Shown here one piece after another: positions 52,201 to 59,780 of a stretch of 64,000 nucleotides of DNA. The position numbers and the translations under genes were made by a program. Position 1 is the first letter of the stretch; each line of letters begins with the position of its first letter. The notes beneath the pieces were generated by a model that did no database searches, was not told where the DNA came from, and worked only from the letters and a program-made list of their open reading frames with translations. The stretch is from Acidimicrobiia bacterium (GTDB lineage Bacteria > Actinomycetota > Acidimicrobiia > Spongiisociales > UBA5794): contig JALSQW010000021.1 of NCBI GenBank assembly GCA_026985095.1, forward strand, positions 1-64,000, given 5' to 3'.

Positions 52201-52278
52201 TTGGCGCATCAACACACGCAGGGGCGTTGGAGGTCCGGCACGGGGTCGAGGCGGGCAGCAGGGGAGCGCCGCCGATGA
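52201..52278 (+). CDS. Short upstream ORF (MAHQHTQGRWRSGTGSRRAAGERRR*) whose TGA overlaps the lgt ATG
   Basis: GAGGAGG SD 5 nt before TTG; stop at 52276-52278 overlaps ATG at 52275. Confidence 0.4.
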   Translation: MAHQHTQGRWRSGTGSRRAAGERRR

Positions 52279-53243
52279 CGGCGCTCCTGGCTTCGATCCC
52301 GTCGCCGCCGCGCAACACCATCGAGATCGGCCCGTTGACCGTCTACTTCTACGGGGTCCTCATCGCCATCGGCGTCATCGTCGCGGTCGTCGTCGCCAAG
52401 CAGCGCTACGAGCGGTTCGGCGGTGACGGCGAGCTGGTGGACCGGATCGCCATCTGGGCCGTCGCGTTCGGGTTCCTCGGTGCTCGTATGGCCTACGTGT
52501 CGACGCATCTGTCCAGGTTCGAGGGGCGGCCGTGGGCGATCTTGTTCATCTGGGAAGGAGGTCTGGCGCTGTACGGGGGCCTGACGGTCGGCTCGTTGAC
52601 CGCCCTGTACCTGTTGCGGAAGTGGGATGGTGACATCTGGGCCTTCGCCGACGCCACGGCGGTGGGGATCCCTCTGGCGCAAGCCATCGGTCGGTGGGGG
52701 AACTACTTCAACCAGGAGCTGTTCGGCACTCCGTCGACCCTGCCGTGGGCGGTCGAGATCGACCCGGTCAACCGGCCTCCGCAGTTCGCCGAGTTCTCGA
52801 CGTTCCATCCGACGTTCCTCTACGAGTCGTTGTGGAACCTGCTGCTGACGGTGCCGATCATCCTGTGGCTCGAACGCAAGGGGAAGCTCGCCAAGGGGTC
52901 GTCGTTCGCGGTCTACGTGATGGTGTACGGGACGGGTCGGTTCCTGATGGAGCTGCTGCGGACCGACACGAGCTTCCGGCTCCTCGGCCTGTCCCGCAAC
53001 GGATGGGTGTCGGCCGTCGCCGTCATCGGCGCCGCCATCGCCTTCCGCATCCTGCAGCGGCGCGCCGAGCCGCGCGCCTTGGTGGGGGAGCCGAGCTTCT
53101 TTTCGCCCGGGGAGCCGACGACCTCGATGCCCGACGCCGCCGACCGCGACCCCGAGGGCGTCGACGGGCCGGCGGAGGTCGCCTCCGCGGGAGGGCCCAC
53201 CGAGGGCGAACCCGACGATCCGCACCGAGACGCCGGCGAGTGA
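52275..53243 (+). CDS. lgt: Prolipoprotein diacylglyceryl transferase
   Basis: AIGRWGNYFNQELFG, HPTFLYESLWNLLL, GRFLMELLRTD. Confidence 0.94.
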   Translation: MTALLASIPSPPRNTIEIGPLTVYFYGVLIAIGVIVAVVVAKQRYERFGGDGELVDRIAIWAVAFGFLGARMAYVSTHLSRFEGRPWAILFIWEGGLALYGGLTVGSLTALYLLRKWDGDIWAFADATAVGIPLAQAIGRWGNYFNQELFGTPSTLPWAVEIDPVNRPPQFAEFSTFHPTFLYESLWNLLLTVPIILWLERKGKLAKGSSFAVYVMVYGTGRFLMELLRTDTSFRLLGLSRNGWVSAVAVIGAAIAFRILQRRAEPRALVGEPSFFSPGEPTTSMPDAADRDPEGVDGPAEVASAGGPTEGEPDDPHRDAGE

Positions 53244-53244
53244 G

Positions 53245-53258
53245 CCGACGATCGTCGG
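53245..53258. other. Perfect palindrome CCGACGATCGTCGG after lgt
   Basis: 14-bp self-complementary sequence in the convergent intergenic gap. Confidence 0.5.
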
Positions 53259-53280
53259 AGGCTCCCGCTCATCGCGCCCG

Positions 53281-53931
53281 CTACAGGCCAGCCTCCCGGA
53301 GGCACCGGAGGGCCGGCTCGGGATCCGACGGAACCAGGTCGAACAGGCCCTGGTACGAGACTTCGGGAGGCACCTCCATCCCAGCGGCCCTCATGCAGCG
53401 GGCCGCCTGGCGTACGTGTTCGGCGGTCTCCGATGGGGACCTCGCGTTCTGGATCGAGTAGAGGTCAGCGACATAGCTCACGTGCCGATCCCAGCAGCGG
53501 TTGAACACCTCCTCCAGCGCGTCGGCGCCTTCGTCGGGCACGCCTCCGTAGGTGAAGTCGATGGACGTGCCGTCATCGGACGGCCGGATGTCGATGACCT
53601 CGACCCCGGCGTCGCGAAGACACGCGATGGTCGCCAGGACGGCCCGCTCGTACTCGTCGAACGTCACCACGCCGTCACGAAGGATCTCCTTCTGCTCCGG
53701 TGGGGCATCAGTCAACGCGGCCGAGAGCTCGCGGTCACGGGCGGCTTGGATCTGACGCTGGAACTCGAGGTCCGGTGGCGTTGTCCCGTCGGTTCGTGTG
53801 CATGCCGCAGCGACGATCAGCACGACCCCCACGACCACCACCCGCCGACTGGTCCAAGGTGCTGGCCGCGTGATCGGGTGCGCTTGGTCGGTCACGCGCG
53901 CGGGCTCATGGGGTCGACAACGGTGGAACAT
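53281..53931 (-). CDS. Lipoprotein with repeated C-[LM]-R-x-x-G motifs (start uncertain, 53931 or 53895)
   Basis: Lipobox VAAACTRTDG; IACLRDAGVEV, RCMRAAGMEV, RCLREAGL. Confidence 0.75.
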   Translation of the reverse strand: MFHRCRPHEPARVTDQAHPITRPAPWTSRRVVVVGVVLIVAAACTRTDGTTPPDLEFQRQIQAARDRELSAALTDAPPEQKEILRDGVVTFDEYERAVLATIACLRDAGVEVIDIRPSDDGTSIDFTYGGVPDEGADALEEVFNRCWDRHVSYVADLYSIQNARSPSETAEHVRQAARCMRAAGMEVPPEVSYQGLFDLVPSDPEPALRCLREAGL

Positions 53932-53932
53932 A

Positions 53933-53984
53933 CCTAGTAGTTCGTGTACCTGTACGTCCCTAGTAGTTCGTGTACCTGTACGTC
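53933..53984. repeat. 26-bp perfect tandem duplication (cctagtagttcgtgtacctgtacgtc x2) at the 3' end of the secreted-protein gene
   Basis: Copies start at 53933 and 53959; contains the TAG stop and C-terminal codons TYRYTNY. Confidence 0.95.
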
Positions 53985-54331
53985 GACCACACCGCGCCGA
54001 CCTTTGATCTGTGGCGCCCCGATGTTGCGTCTGCCCCCGCGCGGCTATCGGCCACGAGGAGCCCTTCGCCGGTGCGCCGCTTCGGCGAGTGATAGTACCA
54101 GTACCCATCCACCTTGTACCCGAGGCGGACCTCGACAATGCTCAGACAGTTGCTGGTGAGGTTTTGGGTCAAGGTGAAGGCAGTGTTCCCGCTGAGCAAC
54201 GAGCTGCTTCCATAGAAGTGGCACCCGGAGCCCTGATACCACGTTACGGAGGTTGCCGCGGATGCCTGCGGTGCCGTCGCCGTCAGAGCCAGGGTGAATG
54301 CGGCCAACACAGTGGTCCAACGCCGAATCAT
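53960..54331 (-). CDS. Small secreted protein of unknown function (signal peptide, one Cys pair, Tyr/Trp-rich)
   Basis: MIRRWTTVLAAFTLALTATAPQASA; mature ATSVTWYQGSGCHFYG...WSTYRYTNY; SD ggagggaaagga. Confidence 0.75.
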   Translation of the reverse strand: MIRRWTTVLAAFTLALTATAPQASAATSVTWYQGSGCHFYGSSSLLSGNTAFTLTQNLTSNCLSIVEVRLGYKVDGYWYYHSPKRRTGEGLLVADSRAGADATSGRHRSKVGAVWSTYRYTNY

Positions 54332-54387
54332 CCGATCAATCCGTCCTTTCCCTCCCCCTGACAACTGTGTGCCCCTTCCATACTTCC

Positions 54388-54414
54388 AAGGTACCCCCCC
54401 CTTCTTGTTGTCAA
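54388..54414 (-). promoter_or_regulatory. Putative promoter TTGACA-N15-TACCTT with a G8 homopolymer in the spacer
   Basis: Minus strand TTGACAacaagaaGGGGGGGGTACCTT (C8 at 54394-54401 on +). Confidence 0.45.
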
Positions 54415-54637
54415 GCGACGCGGTCAGCTGATGAGCTATGTGAGGCTCGGCCAGCGATGGGGGACGAACAGCAGCGCGTCTCTGCACTGGTTCGAGTCAG
54501 GCGGCGTCATGGTCCAGATCGACATCCCGACCGTTGGGGGCCACCCGCTCGGCCAGTGGTTCACCCCAGACACCGACCCAGGTGAGCCGATGGGCGCCGC
54601 GGCGGGCGTAGTTGGCCAGTACCAAGGAGTCGCACGC

Positions 54638-54748
54638 CGAACCCAGGGTTCGTGACGCCCTCTGGGGGTGTCTGCAACCCTGGGTTCGGCGGTCATCTCG
54701 AACCGTGGGCCGGCGACCCCCCTTTCGGGGGTTGGCCAACCCTGGGTT
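54638..54748. repeat. Degenerate second locus of the 37-bp palindromic repeat family
   Basis: AACCCWGGGTT cores at ~54640, 54676, 54701 (AACCGTGGG), 54738 (spacings 36, 25, 37); ACCCCCCTTTCGGGGGT hairpin. Confidence 0.8.
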
Positions 54749-54754
54749 CGGCGC

Positions 54755-55132
54755 TCAGGCGCGTCGGAGGGCGTCGCGGATCTCGACCAGGAGGTCGACC
54801 TCGGAGGGGCCGGCGGGGGCTTCCTCGGCTTCGGCCTCGGTCCTCGCCTTGTAGGCGTTGTAGGGCTTGACGACGAAGAAGAACACCGCCGCCGCCACGA
54901 AGATGAAGTTCACCAGCACCGTGAGGAACGCCCCGTAGAAGATCGGCGTGTCGCCGATCGTGAGCACCAGGGCATCGAAGCTCGGCTGGCCGAAGATCAA
55001 CGCCACGATCTGCATGATGATGTTGTCGGTGAACGACTTGACGACGCCACCGAAGGCGACGGCCATCACGAAGGCGACGGCCAACTCGATCAGGTTCCCG
55101 CGGAGCAGGAAGTCCTTGAAGTCCTTGAGCAT
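54755..55132 (-). CDS. mscL: Large-conductance mechanosensitive channel
   Basis: FLLRGNLIELAVAFVMAVAFGGVVKSFTDNIIM...LVNFIFVAAAVFFFVV. Confidence 0.95.
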   Translation of the reverse strand: MLKDFKDFLLRGNLIELAVAFVMAVAFGGVVKSFTDNIIMQIVALIFGQPSFDALVLTIGDTPIFYGAFLTVLVNFIFVAAAVFFFVVKPYNAYKARTEAEAEEAPAGPSEVDLLVEIRDALRRA

Positions 55133-55216
55133 GGTGGTGTTCCCCTTTCGATCGCGGTCTCACTCCCGCCCGCATGGTAGCCGACATCGAGTCGGGTTTC
55201 AGGAAGCGACACGCAC

Positions 55217-55244
55217 TGGTGCCGCCCCGGGAGGGGCGGCACCA
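55217..55244 (-). terminator. Perfect 12-bp hairpin TGGTGCCGCCCC-GGGA-GGGGCGGCACCA
   Basis: Directly downstream of the SPFH gene. Confidence 0.7.
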
Positions 55245-55264
55245 CGTCGATCGGCGGGTCTGGA

Positions 55265-56188
55265 TCAGGACCCGGAACCGCCGCTGCGGTCGGCGAACAC
55301 CTCGGCGATGGCGCCCAACGACCCGAGGACCGACGAGGTCTCCAACGGCAGGAAGATCTTCGTCGCCTGCCCGTCGGCGACCCCTTGGAGGGCCTCCAGG
55401 TACTTGATGGCGATGAGGTCCGGAGTCGGGTCGCCGGTGTGGATCGCGCCGAACACCCGCTCGATCGCTCGTGCCTCACCCTCGGCGACGGTCTCGCGCT
55501 GGAACCGCTCGGCGTCGGCCACCTCACGGATCGCCTCGGCCTGACCCTGCGCCTCGAGCACCCGGGCCTCCTTGACCCCCTCGGCCTTGAGGATGGCGGA
55601 CCGCTTCTCGCCTTCGGCCTCGGTGACGATGGCCCGCCGGTCCCGCTCGGCTTTCATCTGACGGTGCATCGCCGCGGTGACGTCGGCGGGCGGATCGATC
55701 CGCTGGATCTCGACACGGACGACCCGGGTCCCCCACACGTCGGTGGCCTCGTCGAGGATCTGACGCAGCTCGGCGTTGATCGTCTCGCGAGACGTGAGCG
55801 CGTCGTCCAGGTCCATGTCGCCGATGACGTTCCTCAGGTTCGTCTGGGCGAGCTTGGTGGCGGCGACGAGGAAGTTGGCCACGTTGTAGGCCAGCTTCAC
55901 CGGGTCGGTCGCCTGGTAGTAGACGACCGCATCCACCGTCACCACCACGTTGTCCTTGGTGATGACCTCCTGCGGGGGGACGTCGACGACCTGCTCTCGC
56001 ATGTCGACGCGTCGGAGCCGCTCGATGAACGGGATGATCATGTGGAACCCCGGGTCGAGCGTCCGGTAGTAGCGTCCGAAGCGCTCGACCAGACCCTTCT
56101 CGTGCTGTTGCACGATCTTGATGGCGAGGGCCACGTACACCACCAAGAGCACGATCAACATCAGTACGACGATCGCTGCTGCTTCCAC
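55265..56188 (-). CDS. SPFH/band-7 (stomatin-like) membrane protein
   Basis: [77 protein letters not shown]. Confidence 0.93.
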   Translation of the reverse strand: MEAAAIVVLMLIVLLVVYVALAIKIVQQHEKGLVERFGRYYRTLDPGFHMIIPFIERLRRVDMREQVVDVPPQEVITKDNVVVTVDAVVYYQATDPVKLAYNVANFLVAATKLAQTNLRNVIGDMDLDDALTSRETINAELRQILDEATDVWGTRVVRVEIQRIDPPADVTAAMHRQMKAERDRRAIVTEAEGEKRSAILKAEGVKEARVLEAQGQAEAIREVADAERFQRETVAEGEARAIERVFGAIHTGDPTPDLIAIKYLEALQGVADGQATKIFLPLETSSVLGSLGAIAEVFADRSGGSGS

Positions 56189-56230
56189 GTTCGCTCCTTT
56201 GCTCCGCTTGCTTCCGTGATTCTCGGGTGC

Positions 56231-57013
56231 TCAGCCCGCCTGCGGCGGGACGGGCTCGACGACCAGACGCGTCCCGCGCACCTCGACCACGCGCACCTCC
56301 GCCCCGGCGGGGATCGTGATGGGCTGATCGGTCGTCGCTCGCCATTCCTCGGTCTCGACCCGCACGAGCCCGTTGGCGGTGAGGCGGTCGACCGGTTCGA
56401 TGACGACCGCGGTCGATCCGACATAGCGGTTGGCTCCGGCGTCGACCTGGGGATGGCTGTCCACCCGCTTGGCGAACCGCTGGAGGATGGACAGGAACAG
56501 CACCGACACGACGATGAACGTGATGAGCTGCAGGATCGGGTTGACGCCCAGGAAGGCGAGGATCGCCGCTGCGGCGGCGCCCACGGCGAAGGGGAGGAGG
56601 AAGAACCCGGCGGTCAGCATCTCGCCGATGGCGAGGATCACCGCCGCGGCGATCCAGATCCACTGCCAGCTGTTCAGGTCCACGGTGTCCTCCTTGGGGG
56701 CCAGGATCGCCAGGGCGGTGAAGCCCGCCACGACGAGGCCGATAGCCAGTACGGTCCTTCGAGCGTCGGGCGATGGTGGAGAGGGAGCCGGGCGGACGGC
56801 GACGGGTCCACGCTGGGTTCGCGCCCATTCCTCGGCGAAGGTCGCCAGATCCTCGCCGACCACGTCGTCGGGGGCCTTCCCTTCGGCGACGGCGTCGAGC
56901 AGGTGCGACCGCAGTTCCGCCGCCATCTCGTCGACGGCCGGGATGGGAACGCCGCTCGAGCGCCAGTAGCGGTCGCATTCTGCGACGATGCGATCGATCT
57001 CGACGTCAGGCAC
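56231..57013 (-). CDS. NfeD-type membrane protein with N-terminal HAAS-like helical domain
   Basis: C-terminal GSTAVVIEPVDRLTANGLVRVETEEWRATT OB-fold; N-terminal AECDRYWRSSGVPIPAVDEMAAELRSHLLDAVAEGKAPDDVVGEDLATFAEEWA. Confidence 0.78.
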   Translation of the reverse strand: MPDVEIDRIVAECDRYWRSSGVPIPAVDEMAAELRSHLLDAVAEGKAPDDVVGEDLATFAEEWARTQRGPVAVRPAPSPPSPDARRTVLAIGLVVAGFTALAILAPKEDTVDLNSWQWIWIAAAVILAIGEMLTAGFFLLPFAVGAAAAAILAFLGVNPILQLITFIVVSVLFLSILQRFAKRVDSHPQVDAGANRYVGSTAVVIEPVDRLTANGLVRVETEEWRATTDQPITIPAGAEVRVVEVRGTRLVVEPVPPQAG

Positions 57014-57407
57014 GATCTCCCTCCAGGACCGTTCCGACTCCCTTCTGGAGACGGAACCACTCGCGTTTCCATTCTTCCAGGCGTTCCCGACCTTCGTCGG
57101 CGATGCGGTAGTACTTGCGGGGAGGGCCGGCGCCGTCGGTCTCGACGAAGTAGCCCTCGATGAGCCCCGCCTTCTGCATCCGGCTCAAGGTGGGGTAGAT
57201 CGAGCCTTCGCTGATGAGCTCGAGCCCGCGCGCCTCGAGCTTGTGGGCCATCTCGTAGCCATAGCTCGGTTCCTCGGCCACCAACGCCAGCAGGCACATG
57301 TCCAGTACGCCTTTCAAGAGCTGGGAGCTGTGGTCCATCGACCCTCCTCGCTTCCTGTCGGGGGACCAGCTTCCGTCGTCCTCATCCCTGGCCATACCAG
57401 GTATCAT
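57006..57407 (-). CDS. PadR family transcriptional regulator (start 57407 leaderless, or 57338 with SD)
   Basis: LLKGVLDMCLLALVAEEPSYGYEMAHKLEARGLELISEGSIYPTLSRMQKAGLIEGYFVE..GPPRKYYRIADEGRERLEEW. Confidence 0.92.
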   Translation of the reverse strand: MIPGMARDEDDGSWSPDRKRGGSMDHSSQLLKGVLDMCLLALVAEEPSYGYEMAHKLEARGLELISEGSIYPTLSRMQKAGLIEGYFVETDGAGPPRKYYRIADEGRERLEEWKREWFRLQKGVGTVLEGDRA

Positions 57408-57443
57408 GGATAGAAAGATATCATGCGACACAAGACATGTCAA
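57394..57443 (-). promoter_or_regulatory. padR promoter TTGACA-N17-TATCTT with ATACCAGGTAT palindrome and TATCATG direct repeats
   Basis: -35 at 57443..57438, -10 at 57420..57415; ATACCaGGTAT 57394-57404; TATCATG at 57402 and 57419. Confidence 0.6.
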
Positions 57444-57459
57444 GGCACCGTCGGATCGA

Positions 57460-58350
57460 TCACCCGCAGGTCGGCCGCCAGGCACCCTCGCCGTAGACGC
57501 GGGTCAACAGCCGATACAACCCCGGGTCGTAGGAGCGCAGCTCGGCGCGCGTGTCGACGTGGTTGTGGATCTCGTCGGGCGGGTCGGCCTCGTTGTTGGC
57601 GTCGAAGAACGACTCGGTTCCCTCCGCCCAGTACTGGTCGGAGTTCACCTCCGCCACGGTGTTCTGCCACAGGCCCGACGCGATCGCCCGTGCATACGCC
57701 CGCTCGATGTCCGCGTCGGTCTCCTCGTCGACGACGGCGAGCCCGAACCGCCGGATCGTGCGAGAGAAGTCCCGAACCATCATGTCCTCACCGGCGAAAC
57801 GATCCGCCTCGAGGCACAGCAGGTTCTCCTCGGCCGCAACCGCCGTCGGGATGAGGTCGGTCCCGGGGAACGACCGGCCGAGGCGACGCCAGTCGGTGCC
57901 CGGGTACACGGTGTACAGGTCGACGAACTCGGGGAGGTCGGTGATGACCTGGTCGGCCCCGACGATGGCCAGCTCGATCGATCCCGCCACCGCACCGGCC
58001 ACCTCGGGCCGACCGACCAGCAGGTGGTAGACCCGGTCCGAGGCGGCGGTCAACGCCGCCGGATCGACCGAACCCGCGGCCTTGATGTGCACGCCCAACA
58101 CGGTGCACCCCTGCGCGTAGAAGCCGTCGCCGTCGAGGGGCTCGACCACACAGTCGTTCGGCGGGAGTGTCGTGGTGGTGGTGGTGGTCGTGGTCGTGCT
58201 CGTGGTCGTCGTGGGTGGCGGCGTCGTGGAGGTCGTCGGCGGTTCGGTCGTCGTCACCGTAGCTGTCGTCGTCACGTCGGAATCGACCGACGTGCACGCG
58301 GCGATCCCCACCGCCGCCGCGACGAGCCCGATCGTGAACCACCTTCGCAC
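57460..58350 (-). CDS. Secreted lipoprotein with Thr-rich linker, possible zincin-like domain
   Basis: Lipobox GIAACTS; (T)n linker; YWAEGTESFFDANNEADPPDEIHNHVDTRAELRSYDPGLYRLLTRVYG. Confidence 0.72.
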   Translation of the reverse strand: MRRWFTIGLVAAAVGIAACTSVDSDVTTTATVTTTEPPTTSTTPPPTTTTSTTTTTTTTTTLPPNDCVVEPLDGDGFYAQGCTVLGVHIKAAGSVDPAALTAASDRVYHLLVGRPEVAGAVAGSIELAIVGADQVITDLPEFVDLYTVYPGTDWRRLGRSFPGTDLIPTAVAAEENLLCLEADRFAGEDMMVRDFSRTIRRFGLAVVDEETDADIERAYARAIASGLWQNTVAEVNSDQYWAEGTESFFDANNEADPPDEIHNHVDTRAELRSYDPGLYRLLTRVYGEGAWRPTCG

Positions 58351-58467
58351 GGACCCGGAGGATACGCCGATCCACCGGTGCCCGAGCGGACCGATGGTCG
58401 CATCTGGCGGATCGGCCGCCTGTGCGGTAGGTTGCGTTGCCTCACGACGAGACCGGAGGTCGGGAGG

Positions 58468-59724
58468 ATGAGGGCCGGGAAGGAACGGACCCGCCACGAA
58501 CGGGTGATGGAGCTCACCGCGCGTCGCATCGGCAGGGGTCAACGCACCGGGATCATGCGGGTCGACCTCGAAGATGAGCGCCTCGACGACGCCACCATCA
58601 CGATGGGAGGCAAGCGAGTCGTCGACTTCGCGTCGTGCTCCTATCTCGGTCTCAACCGCGACCCGCGTCTCGTCGATGCCGCCATCGATGGGATCCACCG
58701 TTTCGGTGTCAGCCACTCCTCGTCCACCGCATACACCTCATTACCGCTGTACAAGGAGCTCCGGGAAGGACTCCGAGAGATGATGGGTGTCCCGGTGGGG
58801 GTCGCCGCCTCCACCACCCTGGGCCACCTGTCGGCCCTGCCGGTGCTCATCGGACCCGAGGACGTGGCCATCGTCGACGCCCAGGCGCACGCATCGGTCC
58901 ACCTCGCCCTGCAGGTCGTCCGGGCGAGCGGAACCGAGATCGTGACGGTACCTCACAACGACATGGACACCCTCGTCGAGGTCATCGAAGCTCATCACGA
59001 TGTCAGCGGGAGGGTGTGGTACCTCGCCGATGGCGTCTACTCGATGTTCGGCGACACTGCTCCCGTGGAAGACATCGTCGCACTCCTCGATCGCTACGGG
59101 GACCTCCACGTCTACTTCGACGACGCCCACGGGTTCGGCTGGTCCGGGGTCGCCGGCCGCGGCGTCGTGCTCGAACGCGTCGAATGGCACCCTCGGATGG
59201 TGGTGGTCGCCGGTCTGTCCAAGTCGTTCGGGGCCGCCGGCGGTGTCATCGCCACCCCAGATCCCGAACGGATGCAACAGATCGTCCTGTGCGGAGGGAC
59301 CTTCACCTTCTCGGGGCCGATCCAGACCGCGGAGCTCGCTGCCGGGGTCGCCTCGGCGAGGATCCACCTGTCGGACGAGCATCGGCGTTTGCGGGAAGAG
59401 TTCGGGCGGCGCATCGACCTGGTCCGCGACTCCATGATCGAGCACCAGTTGCCGGTGTTGTCCCTCGAGCGGACCCCGATCTGGTTCCTCAGGATCGGCA
59501 CGCCGGATCGGGTCGTCGAGCTCGTGCACCGCCTGCTCGATGAGGGGTTCTACGTCAACCCGGCCTCCTTCCCCGCCGTTCCCATGGGCCTCGCCGGGAT
59601 CCGGTTCACCCAGACGATGCACAACGACGAGGGACAGATCGTCGCCCTCATGGAAGCACTCGGGAGGCATGTCCCCGAGCTCGTCGTCGACGACGCCACC
59701 ACCATCGATCTGACGAACGTGTAA
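58468..59724 (+). CDS. PLP-dependent alpha-oxoamine synthase family (AONS/KBL-like)
   Basis: DFASCSYLGLNRDPRL, YFDDAHGFGWSGVAGRGV, VVAGLSKSFGAAGGVI; SD GGGAGG. Confidence 0.9.
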   Translation: MRAGKERTRHERVMELTARRIGRGQRTGIMRVDLEDERLDDATITMGGKRVVDFASCSYLGLNRDPRLVDAAIDGIHRFGVSHSSSTAYTSLPLYKELREGLREMMGVPVGVAASTTLGHLSALPVLIGPEDVAIVDAQAHASVHLALQVVRASGTEIVTVPHNDMDTLVEVIEAHHDVSGRVWYLADGVYSMFGDTAPVEDIVALLDRYGDLHVYFDDAHGFGWSGVAGRGVVLERVEWHPRMVVVAGLSKSFGAAGGVIATPDPERMQQIVLCGGTFTFSGPIQTAELAAGVASARIHLSDEHRRLREEFGRRIDLVRDSMIEHQLPVLSLERTPIWFLRIGTPDRVVELVHRLLDEGFYVNPASFPAVPMGLAGIRFTQTMHNDEGQIVALMEALGRHVPELVVDDATTIDLTNV

Positions 59725-59780
59725 CCGCGTCTGCGCAGGCGAATCCGCTTCACATCTGGCCTTCCGGTTCCGATACCAAC

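Noticed and set aside
58166-58240. GTG/GTC-rich microsatellite as a repeat element
   Set aside because: It encodes the Thr-rich linker of the lipoprotein; low complexity is explained by coding. Same for 20760-20930.
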